A stretch of 64,000 nt of DNA, taken from Brasenia schreberi. Its lineage: Eukaryota > Streptophyta > Magnoliopsida > Nymphaeales > Cabombaceae. Position 1 is the first letter of the stretch. Every line of letters starts with the position of its first letter. This document shows positions 24,036-39,484 of this stretch, piece by piece. Location of the stretch: assembly GCA_036023115.1 (NCBI GenBank), contig JAYKKT010000091.1:36327001-36391000 (forward strand). Reading direction: 5' to 3'. The translations under genes and the position numbers were made by a program. The notes beneath the pieces are model-generated. The model saw only the letters and a list, made by a program, of their open reading frames with translations. It searched no databases and was not told the DNA's origin.

Positions 24036-24798
24036 TCAAATGTTGAAACTTTTAAGTTGGATGGTTGTTTCCTCTGAAAGGCTCTTAATTTAGTTTTAAA
24101 GAGGACGGAAATAGCATTGGAGTCATGAAAACATCTGGATATGGCTAGAAAAGAAGGAATGTATTTAGAGAAAATGGAGAAAGGAAAAAAAGACGGTGTT
24201 ATCAAGAAAAATCTACAACAGGCACATGAACAAGCAGAATGCTTTACGTGGTGTTGATATAAGGTGGATCTTGGAACGGGGACCAGCAAACATCCAACCG
24301 TCTTCATCCAGTGATTTCACCTCCTTTTGTAGGGCAGCCATCACATCCGACTTCAAAACTGGCAGTGACGAAAACCACCAAAAAAAACCATTACCAAAAG
24401 CATTAACAGTCAAAATAAAGGCTATCTAGAAATCATCGATCCCGTATGCACAAGTATTTCGAATCAGACACGATAAAGCAGGGAAGAAATTGGACACCGA
24501 CTATTTGTGAATAAAGAATCAGAGATCGTCATCTATCTTCATTAAGAAAAACGATTGTGGCGATCATAATTCAACAGAATTATGATCGTCAACCAATATT
24601 TGTATATGAAGAAAGCAACTGCATATAGATTGGTCGTCGACCGGCATTTCGAATTGGGGAAGAAAGACTGGAGATCGATCGTCGGTGATTACCGGCTAAT
24701 GCTTCTAGCTTGCAATCGTCGGCGGAAACGAAATCGGCAAGGAATTGGGCCACGGACGAGTCGGGCTTGCTAGTGGAAGATCTCGGCGGAGAACTCAT
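24036..24798 (-). CDS. Probable small three-exon gene, function unknown
   Basis: The frame can be joined through consensus splice sites: exon 1 24693-24798 (donor GTAATC), exon 2 24248-24358 (acceptor CTGCCAG, donor GTAAAG), exon 3 24036-24073 (acceptor TTTCAG, then TGA). The phases agree and give 84 aa. Exon 1 begins MSSPPRSSTSKPDSSVAQFL and continues with an acidic, Ala/Leu-rich helix. Exon 2 carries DVMAALQKEVKSLDED then GWMFAGPRSKIHLIS. It looks like a soluble, helical plant protein; I do not recognise the family. Exons 1-2 are the stronger part and exon 3 is tentative. No signal peptide or membrane segment is seen. Confidence 0.5.
24561..24588. other. Perfect 12-bp inverted repeat
   Basis: CGATCATAATTC and GAATTATGATCG enclose a 4-nt AACA spacer, in intron 1 of the small gene above. 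Confidence 0.8.
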
Positions 24799-25113
24799 CC
24801 TCCACTATTGTGAATCCAAGAAACCGAGACAGAGAGACGCCAGACGCGGGAAGGACAACAGTGACGATATTATACTTTTAGGTTGTGAGAGGCTTGTCAA
24901 TGGGTTGGATATCCCTTCAATTTGGATTCTATTTTTCCAATTTGGTAGGAAAAAGTGGAGCTCCGGCCCTCCGGATAACAACCGGGTTTGTGATCCGGTC
25001 AGGTTTAAAAACAGGCATGAGATCCATGATTGTATGATGGATCTCATGTCCAAGCTGACACATTTTGGCTGAAATTTTTTCCGAACTGCTAACTTTAACC
25101 ATGAGGATAATAC

Positions 25114-25446
25114 TAGGGATGGCATATATATTATCTTAGTTTGGATCTCATGTCCAAGTTGACATATATATTATTTACATATAATACTATATATATATAT
25201 ATATATTATATTTTACATATATATACATAAATATAACTATATATACATACTATTAGTTTAATAATATAAAATATCAAAAATATATTTTATGTAAAATATA
25301 TAATATTAAATGATTTTCTTTTTGAAAAATGTTTTTAATACTTGGAAATGGGGTGGGGCAGGGTGGAGCATATAGAGGGAATTCTAGAGCGGGGCCAGTC
25401 CGAGTGGAATGAAAACCCGCCCCACCTTGCCCTGTTGTCATCCTTA
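25114..25446. mobile_element. hAT-type MITE (333 bp) with perfect 8-bp TSD
   Basis: GATAATAC occurs at 25106-25113 and 25447-25454. The element ends are TAGGGATGGCA and, from the other side, TAAGGATGACA (9 of 11 match). An 8-bp TSD with short TIRs and no ORF fits a hAT-mobilised MITE. The interior is AT-rich on the left and has a GGGGTGGGGCAGG-type GC-rich right part. Confidence 0.75.
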
Positions 25447-25637
25447 GATAATACGTAGCATTCTACAGTTAAAGAAACAAGTTTAATTTTAAAAAAACAA
25501 AATACTTTCTTAAAATTACATTATGTAATACATTTTGATGAAATTTGGATTGATCGATGGGCAAAAGAAAATGCATAGGGTCAATAGGGCCTTTACATTT
25601 TTTTCCCAACAATGGGAAGGCCCCGGCCTAAGCTGGC

Positions 25638-25880
25638 ATAGGGATAGGAATGGAAATTACTCACCCCGCCGGTACCCATTCCGGCCAGACCTACATGGAG
25701 TGGATTCTTAAGAGGAAAAAACTCTTCCCAATATATATATATATATATATATATCATGTATAAAATATTTTATATATATAATAAATTATAATTTAATAAT
25801 ATAAAATACTATAAAAATATTTTGTATTTATTTTTAAAAACACTTTTATAGTTTGAAGTGAACAGGGCAGGACTGGGTTG
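25638..25880. mobile_element. Relic related to the hAT-type MITE family
   Basis: The left end TAGGGATAGGAATGG and the internal CACCCCGCC and AACAGGGCAGGACTGGG words resemble 25114-25446. The interior (AT)n at 25732-25754 and the right border are degraded. Confidence 0.35.
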
Positions 25881-25904
25881 TAACAAAGAGGGTGTGAGGC
25901 ATGT

Positions 25905-25995
25905 GAGGTTTGATCCTTAAGACCCGCGCAGGTATCATACTCATGACCACAACTTTTGAGTCAAACCCCTAGGCATGTGAGTTATTGTTCTTTGT
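25905..25995 (-). mobile_element. tRNA-derived SINE head (relic)
   Basis: The minus strand carries CACATGCCTAGGGGTTTGAC followed by a decayed GAGTATGATACC B-box, the same head as 8810-8888. Confidence 0.4.
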
Positions 25996-26186
25996 ACGCT
26001 TTTGCCCATTATTTTATTTGTTGATGCACTCCGTTAATATCTAGGTGCTTATTCTTATAATTCGTGACTAACTAACATTAACTATGGGCATTCTTCTTTT
26101 CACTTGCAAGCAATTGACATGCCAAAATAATTAATCATCTTGCATATAGTTGTCAAATCCCAAGTTAGATCACAAGATCTTGAATT

Positions 26187-26514
26187 AGACATGATCAGTT
26201 TGTTGATTTTAGACTGTTGGTTCCGGTTTTCTTAGAACTAAGAACCGAAACCAAACAAGGACAGTACCAGTTTTAGTTCGAATTGAGGTCTAAACTCTCA
26301 GGAACCAGAAAAAAATGTTACAAAAAATAACTCAAATATATATATAGATAGATATATAGTTTGAAACTGTATGTTCCGTTTTCAGCTCGGTTTCAGTTTC
26401 GTAAAAGGTAGAACCAGAATTGGATTGAGTGGTTTCGATAACGGTTTCAGTTGTTTCTCGGCCTAGTTCGGTTTTGGTTGAAACCTTTGGGACGGTTTGG
26501 AACCAGTCATGGAT
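26187..26514. mobile_element. GGTT-rich dispersed element with short TIRs (copy 1)
   Basis: It starts AGACATGATCAGTTTG and ends AACCAGTCATGGAT, so CATGAYCAG-type ends are inverted. The interior is dense in GGTTTCAGTT/GAACCAG words. The same ends and interior bias occur at 47850-48106 and 57025-57214. A small (TA)n tract lies at 26336-26357. Confidence 0.5.
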
Positions 26515-26744
26515 AGCTTCAAATTGTTGAATTTTCACTAACAAATTGTGGTTATATATATATATATATATATATATAACAACAATTTGCTGGACCCATT
26601 TATTTATGACGTATCACTCATTGTTTTTATGTGACATGAGTATAATTTAAAAGATGAAAGATAAAATTATTATAACCATATCTCGAAAAAACAATTAATG
26701 AGCATCACCAATGGCGGACGGGATCCAATTACTCTTTCTCTCTT

Positions 26745-26781
26745 TATATATATGTATATGTATATACATATATATATATAC

Positions 26782-26862
<81 letters not shown>

Positions 26863-26877
26863 CATACATATATATAA
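26745..26877. repeat. Imperfect (AT)n/(ATAC)n microsatellite
   Basis: About 130 bp of TATA repeat is interrupted by GTATATG, TACATA and CATACATA variants. The long Tyr-Ile frames across it are artefacts. Confidence 0.95.
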
Positions 26878-26879
26878 AG

Positions 26880-27997
26880 AGAGATTCACACATATATACA
26901 TAAAAAAAAAATCTCATGGGAGCCCAAATTTCAAACAAAGAAAGTGATCAAGTTGTCTCAACAATAGAAAACAATTTAAGCTTAATGCATTTTCCAAAGA
27001 CTTGTCGATGATCGATCTTTATCAAACTAATCGGTGTTGAACCTATCTGCTGCATCGGATCCGATTCAGACGAAGGTGGTGAAATAAAGAGGCCCCTGCA
27101 GACCTCTTCCCGCTCCATCACCAATTCGACTATTTTCAGATCGATGTTGCTCACAGTGGGCATTAATACGAATCAAGTGGATTCATTGATATTTAATTTC
27201 ATTTCCATCCTTGTTTTTCATTTGTCAACAAAGGAATGCACAAACTGTGATCAACCAAATCAAAATTCCTTATAAGAAGCATACGAAATTCAAAGAGAAA
27301 AAATCAAAAAATTATGGAGTGACTTCAAATTTTACATTTCGAGACTTCACTTCTTACAAAGATACGTGGTTTTCTTTATTAATGAAATAAGAAGCTGAGG
27401 TTGCTACCGTTACTGAAACCAGGACACGAACTTTTTACGACATATATGGAAAACTAATTTCGTTAGCTTTAGGGTCTCTATTCATTAGCTATCAAAGCTT
27501 CATGTCTCTAATTGATTAATCTTGAAAATCTCATGTTCCTCCTAAAATATTAAAAAATTGAAGTCTCAATGTATAAAACTTGAAAACCCATAAAATATTT
27601 CCATAAAATTTGTCCAAATTCAAGTAAATAGATCTAGTATGAATGCACATTCATAAAAGAAGATTCCCTAGGTACTAACTTCGAAAGCTCCTAAGATAAA
27701 GTCAATGCTCCATTTAAGGTAGATTGGGGACAACATTGATACAAAAACAAGCTAGTTTGTTGCTATCTAATTTCATTTACAATTTCTTTTTATTTCCATT
27801 AATTTATAAGCCTTAAATCCGATCTCGTGCCTTCTTATGTTGATTTAATTCAATCGATCTTTTAAGGCTATGTTTAGGGTCCTGATGTTGGAATGTATTT
27901 GGCTACCAACTACCAAAATGAGGGCAGACACAAAAATGCATCAATACTTTAAACAAATGGATGCTAATACTTGCTCTACCACCTTACTTTTTGAATG
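26880..27997. other. Intergenic DNA
   Basis: No gene or element is recognised. The frame at 26948-27163 (minus) shows no known motif. Confidence 0.35.
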
Positions 27998-28010
27998 TTT
28001 TTCTTATAAT

Positions 28011-28310
28011 ACAACAACTAAGTCTTTTCTCATACTAAAAGGAGTCGGGTACATGGATTCTTTGTCTCCACCGGCTCGACTGCATGACATTCTACTAATT
28101 AGCTCAATCTTTTATGATCTTCATCTTTATCTTTTAACATTTTCATCATATAGTTTTTCGTATCTTTTTATTGAGTCTTCCTTCAGTCGTCTTTGTAGGC
28201 GTTTAGACTATTTTAAATAATTTTCCTTCAATATATCATCTAGTGGTGCCACTTTGAGTTTGTTTCTCATAACCTCGTATGATCTTTCCTTGTGTAACCT
28301 TACAAAAATA
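28011..28310 (-). mobile_element. RTE-clade LINE, 300-bp 3' end with perfect 13-bp TSD
   Basis: The minus strand ends in the RTE terminal block (CTTTTAGTATGAGAAAAGAC, then TTAGTTGTTGT). TTTTTCTTATAAT lies at 27998-28010 and again at 28311-28323, a perfect duplication. The encoded C-terminal words differ from the main copies and resemble the second RTE family (22100-23345). It is 5'-truncated at insertion. Confidence 0.85.
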
Positions 28311-28384
28311 TTTTTCTTATAATAGATGGGGAAAATTCTTGGCCCCGACATCTACCTTTATATGAATGAGTTAGGATATATAAC

Positions 28385-28500
28385 TCATTTTTGCGAAGAG
28401 CAGCAAATCACCTAGCTCTAAGGGGTTGCCTTACAAGTTTGAAGTCTCAAGTTTGATACTCAAGTTACCCATCGGGCTTTTGTTTCTCCTTCGCACCAAA
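28385..28500 (+). mobile_element. tRNA-derived SINE-like relic
   Basis: CACCTAGCTCTAAGGGGTTG, then AAGTTTGATACTC about 30 bp on, have the A-box/B-box order of the SINE heads at 8810-8888 and 45176-45290. No clear tail or TSD. Confidence 0.35.
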
Positions 28501-28699
28501 GAAGAAATAATCCATGCTCCATTGCCAAAACCACAACAATCCATTTTCCATATTTTCTAATTAACAAATTAACTTGATTAGTTTTCAAAAAAAATCTAAT
28601 ATCATTTTTCTACAAAGAACCCATTTAAAAAGGATGGATTCCCTAGCGGCGTTCTTCCAAAAGAATTGAAAAATACTAGGGAATGATCCGTTAAAATCT

Positions 28700-30330
28700 G
28701 TAGAACAAACTTGGCAGACAAGAAGACAATTGAATACTATGACCAACACACTTATAACCCTCATCCCAAAGGTACAGCAGTTAGAATGTGTTAACCAACT
28801 ACACCATGCATCACTATGTAATACCATCTATAAATGTGTTGAGAGGATTGAGGAGGGCAATAGAGTGTGTCAACCAATTACTTCCTATATCACTATGCAA
28901 TACCATCTACAAGTGTGTTATGAAGGTCCTCGTGAATAGGTTGAAGACATTAATGCCCAAACTGATAGGCCAACGTAAACAAGTTTTGTCTCATCCACAT
29001 TCAGGATAACATTATAATAGTCAAGAAGATCATGCAGTTGATGAAGATAAAAAATGGTAAGTGGCTGGATGCTCATCAAAGCAAACCTCGAACAAGCTCA
29101 TGACCAACTTAATTGGGAGCTTGTGAGGCATATTTTGGAGGAAATAAAATGCCCTCGAGATTTTGTTGAAATTTTAATGGAATATGCAACTCCCTCAACT
29201 TTCCAGATTTTATAGAACAAAGAAAAGACAAAGAAATTCAAACCCTCGCAAAGCATTCGGCAAGGTGACCCAATATCTCCTTACCTTTTCGTGCTAGCTA
29301 TGGAAAAGCTTGCACACCTTATAGATAATAAAGTGAAATCTAAAGCATGGAGGTGATCATAATGCGAAGAAGAGGTCAATAACTTTTTCATATGATGTTT
29401 GTAGATGATTTGTTATTGTTTGGGGAGGCTTCCATTATGCAAATTGATTGTATGATGCACTGCCTAGATCTTTTTAGTTCAATGCCTAGTGAAAAAGTCA
29501 ATTCTTCAAAAACCAGCATAGTATTCTAGTGTAATATATAAAGTGAGAACCTCTTTTGAACACATTACAAAGAGGGTTAGAGTAAGTATGAGTGGGTAGA
29601 AACGGATGCCTCTTATACTATATACAATTTGATCAATGTAGCCGATCAGATTTTCCTTACTAAATTGGTTGCCACAACAATTCTCTTATACAATCTAAAT
29701 AGATTCCCAATAGGATAACTAACGAGTCGGAGAAAATGTAAAGAAGTTTCATTTGGGGAGAGTTAAATTCGGCAAGAAAACCTTATCTTATCGGATGACA
29801 AACCATGTGTCGTTCAGAAAAATAATGGTAGATTAGGCTTGCGGATACTGAGGGATATGAATGATGCCTTCCTCATGAAAATTGATTGGAAATTACACAT
29901 TAGTTCTCAGGATTTATGAGTGAGAGTACTCAAATATCGATATGCAAAGAATTTGAAGCTATTGAGGCCTTTGTGTTATAAAACAATGAACTTCTTCCTC
30001 TGGAGAGAAAATGTGGCCACACCTATTATGAAGCACAAAATAGGTGCTGGGCAATGGCACCCTACTTCAGGTTTGGAAAGATGAATGGATGAGCAAAGCT
30101 AGGTGATTTGAACATTACCTCATAAGGAATATATATGACATTGAACTACAATTGCAGGTCAAAGATTATATGGGATATGATGGACAATGGAAATGATAGG
30201 AGATTGTGAACAAAGTGGAGGGAAACATCATTGGAAAACTTCATGTAGTACTATTGCCGAAGGCAACTGATGATGATGACTACATAGTCTGGAAAGCAAT
30301 TAGCTAAGGTAAGTTTATAGTAGTGAACAA
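28700..30330 (+). mobile_element. L1-clade LINE, 5' part (RT domain), interrupted
   Basis: The plus strand encodes decayed RT motifs in L1 order: TLITLIPKVQ, PISLCNTIYKC, VLVNRLKTLMPKLI, IRQGDPISPYLFVLAMEKL and the catalytic FVDDLLLFGEA (about 29400). GRLGLRILRDMNDAFLMKI (about 29830) and a tryptophan-rich WHPTSGL segment follow. A 79-bp tandem duplication sits in the first RT block (from 28784 and from 28863). Stops and frameshifts are frequent. The endonuclease is missing (5' truncation). The coding trend stops at 30330 where an RTE is inserted and resumes at 33517. Confidence 0.8.
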
Positions 30331-30534
30331 CTCCGTCTATGTAAGGGATCACCCTTGCATGGCCGGTCCCAAGTCCGAATAAAGGAGGAGGGTTGCGTTA
30401 GGCTTCCGACAGTAAGTATTGAACTTTGTTGAACTTGTCTACCATAGATTTTACAAATTGTGAGCATTGCATTGAGGCATTCCCTCTTACCGACACATTG
30501 TAGAGCCTGAATGTAGTGAAAAGTAAGCAAGAGT

Positions 30535-30560
30535 CACTATATCTTTAACCAGATATAGTG
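30535..30560 (+). other. Hairpin in RTE 5' region, covarying counterpart
   Basis: Arms CACTATATCT (30535-30544) and AGATATAGTG (30551-30560) pair over 10 bp. Relative to 12649-12674, two pairs changed on both sides (C-G to T-A and T-A to C-G). Confidence 0.7.
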
Positions 30561-30618
30561 AATTAATTGCAGAAAGGGTTCCCATATCATAGACGAGTGT
30601 GGGTAAAGAAGTTAGTCC

Positions 30619-30644
30619 CACTACATGGTCGCTCGAATGTAGTG
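30619..30644 (+). other. Hairpin in RTE 5' region, conserved counterpart
   Basis: Arms CACTACAT (30619-30626) and ATGTAGTG (30637-30644) match hairpin 1 of the complete RTE copy. Confidence 0.65.
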
Positions 30645-33516
30645 AACAAGTTAAAACAAGGGTTTCCGTATTTTCAGAATGAATGGATGCGGTAAATTAA
30701 TGAAGGTGGGAGGTACTATGATTCAAAAAAAATATTCACATTTTATGTTTACAAGAGACAAAGTGGATTGGAGAAAAAGTAAAAGTGATTTAGAATACAC
30801 GTTTTAAATTATGGTACTTAAGAAAGGAAAATGCTTGAAATGAACTTGGTATTATTATAAATAAAAATTTAAAGGATAATGTAATAGACATACGACGATA
30901 TGATGACCGAATTATGATGGTGAAATTAGTGTCAGGAGTAGAAGATTTGAATATAGTTTGTACTTATGTACCCCAAGTAGGATTAAAAGTAGTATAAAGA
31001 AGACTTTTGGGAGGAGTTAGATAAGGTAATTAAAAGAATTCTATAAATGAAGATGATTTGTTTAGGAGGAGACTTAAATGGACATGTCGGTAAAGATGTA
31101 TTAGGATATCAAGGTATTTACAAAAACTATGGTTTTGGGATATAAATGAGAAGGGTAGGAAGATTTTAAATTTTTTTATGGCTTTTGATCTCTTTATAGC
31201 CAATGTAATTTTTAAAAAATGAGATTTTAATTACTTATAAGAGTGGCTTATCATAAACACAAATTAATTATTTCTTTTGTAGGAAAAAAGATATATCGTG
31301 TTGTAAAGATTTCAAGGTAATTCTAAGAGAAAGCTTAACTACTCAACATCGACTTTTAGTAATGTATTTGCAAGTAAAAACATAAACAAAAAAGAATAGT
31401 GCATAGAGCTATTCAAACTAGGTAGTGAAACCTCAAATGCGAGAAAGCAGATATATTTAAACAAAAAGTTCTTCAAAGAGATGTTTGAAATTATATAGGT
31501 ACACCTTGTGATATGTGCAACAATATGGCTATACATATTAGGCAAGTAACAAAAGATCTGTTAGGTGTATCTTAGGGAGTCGTACCAGCGCAAAAATAAG
31601 CTTGGTGGTGGAGTGAAGTTGTGCAAAATAAAATCAAGGCAAAGAAGATATGTTGTAAATTGCATTATGTTAAGAAGACTAGTGAAATTTGGAGACAAAA
31701 ACAAAGGAAGAAGCGAAAAAGACCATTAGTAAAGCAAAAGCTAAAATTTGAGAAGATTTATATAAAAAGCTTAAATCAAAATAAGGTGAAAGAGATATTT
31801 TTATGATAGGTAAGGTTAGAGATAAAAAAATTAAGGATCTTACTTTTGTTAGACGCATCAAAGATGAAGATTAGAAGATTTTAGTGGTGAATGATGATAT
31901 CAAAAATAGATAAAAAATTATTTCTATAAGCTTTTTAATAAAATATAGATGTTAGTATTAGCTTAGGAGAGTTAGCTAAATCAAGAAAGTATATAAAGCA
32001 CAATTTCTATCCGTGTATTCAAAAGAATGAAGTAAAAGAGATTCTTACATATATAAAGGTTGGTAAATATGTAGGACCAAACAATATTCATATACAAGTA
32101 TGAAAAATCCTAGGAGAGGTAGGGATCCGTTGACTCATAAGACTATTTAATGAGATATAAAAAACCCAATAGATGCTTGAGGAATTAAGATCAAGTATAC
32201 TTATACCTATATATAAGAACAAGAGAGATATTTAGAATTGTTAGAATTATCGAAGTATAAAGTTTATGAGACATACTATAAAATTTTGGGAAAGAATTAT
32301 CGAATGTAGGTTAAGATAAGTATCAAGTACAATAAATAACCAATTTGGATTCATGACTGACAGATCTACTATTGAAGTGATTCACCTATTGAGATGACTT
32401 ATAAAATATTTTAAAGCAAAAAGAATAACCTTTATATGATATTTATTGATCTCGAAAAGGCTTACGATAGGGTACCAATAGATGTTCTTTGGAAATCCTT
32501 GGAAAAGATACGTATCCCATTGACATACATAAATCTTATAAGAGACATGTACGATGGTGCAAAAACTTGTGTAAGAACTCATGAAGCAATAATACTCTTT
32601 TTAAGTTAATATTGGGTTACATCAGGGATTAACTTTAAGTCCATATTTATTTATATTGGTCATTGATGAGTTAACAAAACATATTCAAGATGAAGTACAT
32701 TGGTGTATGTTATTTACAAATAATATTGTGTTAGCGGATAAGTCTAAGGAAAAAAATTAATAGGAAATTAGAATTATAGAGAGAAACATTAGAAAGTAAA
32801 GGCTTTCGATTAAGTAGAACAAAAACATAATATATAGAATATAAGTTTGATTATTTGGGTACTTCAGATGACATATAAATTAAGATTGGCACACAATGCA
32901 TCTATCATAAGGAAAGTTTTAAATATCAAGGGTCAAATTTTCAAAGTAATGAAAAATTAATAGAGATGTTACGCATAGAATTAATGCCAGTTGGTTAAAA
33001 TGGAGAGGGGCATCAGGTATTGTGTGATAAGAAGATACCATTAAAGTTAAAAGATAAATATTATAGAACAATAATTAGACCTACTATGTTTTATGGTTTT
33101 AAGTATTGAGCAGTTAATCATCAATATATACAAAAGATGTTCATAACAAAAATGAAGATGTTGAGATGGATGAGTGGTTGCAAAGGAAAAAACTGTATAC
33201 ATAATGAGGTTATTAGGAACCAATTGAGTGTAGCACAAATAGAGGATAAAAAAAGAGAAAATCGTTTAAGATAGTTTGAACATATAGAAGGATGATCAAA
33301 GAACACTTCTGTAAGAAGATATGAAAAATTATATTGTAAAAATGTTAAAAGATGAAGAGGATGACTACAAAAGTGTTGGAAAGAAACTATAAAGAATGAT
33401 CTAGTTTATATTGAGTTGACTGGTAGCATGATACATAATAGGGCTATGTGAAAACAAAAAGTCTATGTAGCTGACCCCATCTAATATGGGAAAAGGCTTA
33501 GTTGTAGTAGTAAGTT

Positions 33517-34006
33517 GTAGTCAACGAGACTATCTCACTAACACTCTTATTTCTAGCGACTATCTCGAAATGGAAAGATGCAGCTTGCATCCAAACATTG
33601 TGACAGGTAGCACACAACACACTACTCACTAAAGCATGACAAAGCCATTGGTTGAAGGAGAACATCAGTTGTGAGTCCTAATAACAACATAGAAGATGTA
33701 TTTCATTTGTTTCGAGAATGTACCAAGATTACTTACCTATGAGGCAAGCTAGTGGAACTTGAACACCTTCACAATTTTTTATGTGAACCCAAATCTTACA
33801 TGTGAGCTTGGCCAGCAAAATGACAATGATTGGAAAACCACGTTTAGAGTTATTGCATGGTTAGCATGATGATGAAGAAACAAAGTGTTGTTTGAAGAGA
33901 CTCAATGAATAAGTTGGACATCATTGACAACACTTAGCTGAGGTTGGCATACTAGATTTCCAAGGCAATGCACCATGTAAACTCCTTATTAAACATTAAG
34001 AAGTGG
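33517..34006 (+). mobile_element. L1-clade LINE, 3' part (zinc-binding RVT tail)
   Basis: The plus strand encodes IEDVFHLFRECTKI near 33690, the signature of the zf-RVT domain that follows the RT in plant L1 elements. FRVIAWL-like text follows. This is the expected continuation of the L1 at 28700-30330. It is followed at once by the tail of another RTE. Confidence 0.7.
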
Positions 34007-35205
34007 AACAACAACAACAACTAAGCCTTTTCCCATACTAGACGGGGCCGACTACATGGATCCTTTGTTTTCACAGAGCCCTATCATGTGCCATGTTAGC
34101 GGTTAGCTCACAATAAGCTAGATCATTCTTTATTATTTCTTTCCAACACTTTTGTGGTCGCCCTCTACCTCTTTTAATACTTTTCAAATTTAGTTTTTCA
34201 TACCTTCTTATAGGTTCTTCTTTTGATCTTCTTTCTATATGTCCAAACCATCTTGAACGATATTCTCATTTTATCCTCTATTGGTGCCCCTCTTAATTTG
34301 TTTCTAATAACCTCATTATGTATATGGTCTTTTTTTGTATGACCACTCATCCATCTCAACATCTTCATTTCTATCACAAACATCTTTTGTACATGTTGAT
34401 GATTAACTGCCCAACACTCAGAACCATAAAACATGACAAGTCTAATTGTTGCTCTATAATATTTACCTTTTAACTTTAATGGTATCTTCTTATCACAAAG
34501 AATACTTGATGCTCCTCTCTATTTTAACCAACCAACATTAATTCTATGCGTAACATCTCTATCAATTCTTCCATCACTATGAAAAATTGACCCTAGGTAT
34601 TTAAAACTATCCTTTTACATAATGCAATGTATGCCAATTTTAATTTTTATGTCCTCTAAAGTAACTAAATGATCAAACTTACATTCCATATATTCTGACT
34701 TTGTTCTACTATGTCAGAGGCCTTTGATTTCTAATGTTTCTCTTTATAGTTTCAATTTTCTATTAACTTTTTCCTTAGACTCCTTCACTAACACAATGTC
34801 ATCTACAAATAACATACACCAAGGTACTTCATCTAATATGTTTTGTTAACTCATCATCACCACTATAAATAAGTATGAACTTAAAGTTGATCCTTGTTGT
34901 AACCCAATATTAATTTCAAAGAAGTCTGTCATTCCTTCATAAGTCCTCACACATGTTTTTGCATCATCATACATGTCTCTTATAAGGTTAATGTATGTCA
35001 ATGAGATAACTCTTTTTTCTAAAGTTCTTCAAAAAAACCTCTCTCAGTGCCCTATCTTATAAGTTTTTTTTAGATCAATAAATATCATACGAAGGTCTTT
35101 CTTTTTCGCTTTTTCATATTTTATTAAATAGTCTTTTAAGCTGAGTGATTCCTATCTCTCTTAGCATTTTTAGAAATTGTTGTTTATATACTTTTCTTAT
35201 TTGGT
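34007..35205 (-). mobile_element. RTE-clade LINE, 5'-truncated and internally deleted
   Basis: The (ACA)n tail and terminal block are at 34007-34050. The C-terminal ORF part 34198-34434 shows MLRWMSGHTKKD. RT blocks follow to about 35110, then a jump in the RTE sequence near 35115 and another near 35170 indicate deletions. It belongs to the main RTE family. Its truncated 5' end lies about 220 bp upstream of the BPA1-like start codon, in opposite orientation. Confidence 0.8.
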
Positions 35206-35427
35206 TAGAGGCATATCAGTCATTTGAGGATTAATAACAATAATAAATTTATTAATGAAAGCAATTTAATCTTCTGTGTCAGGGTCTTTGTCGAGCGCGG
35301 ATACCGTGTAAAACCTGCACAAACGAACGCTTCCCCCACTTTCGAGTCCTCCTCTTCTTATTCACCCTTTACGCTTTCCTATTAGGGCCTCTCTCTCTCT
35401 CTCTCGGGGTACGAAAGCACAGGCTCA

Positions 35428-39484
<4,057 letters not shown>

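Larger units (their letters stand above)
30331..33516 (+). mobile_element. RTE-clade LINE, near full length, inserted in L1
   Basis: It begins with the RTE 5' module (ACCCTTGCATGG, GGCTTCCGAC) and proceeds through hairpins, endonuclease (CLGGDLNG-type text near 31070) and RT (QFGFMTDRST near 32350, LFTNNIVL in place of FADD near 32710). It ends in the terminal block ATGGGAAAAGGCTTAGTTG at 33485-33503. The borders GTAGTGAACAA (30320-30330) and GTAGTCAACGA (33517-33527) agree at 9 of 11 positions and look like a TSD. It is heavily mutated, older than the 9649-12878 copy. Confidence 0.85.

Noticed and set aside
26670..26947. Several overlapping open frames of Tyr-Ile repeats
   Set aside because: They are translations of (AT)n microsatellite DNA. 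The same applies at 15974-16303, 19213-19511, 36270-36718 and 41311-41499.
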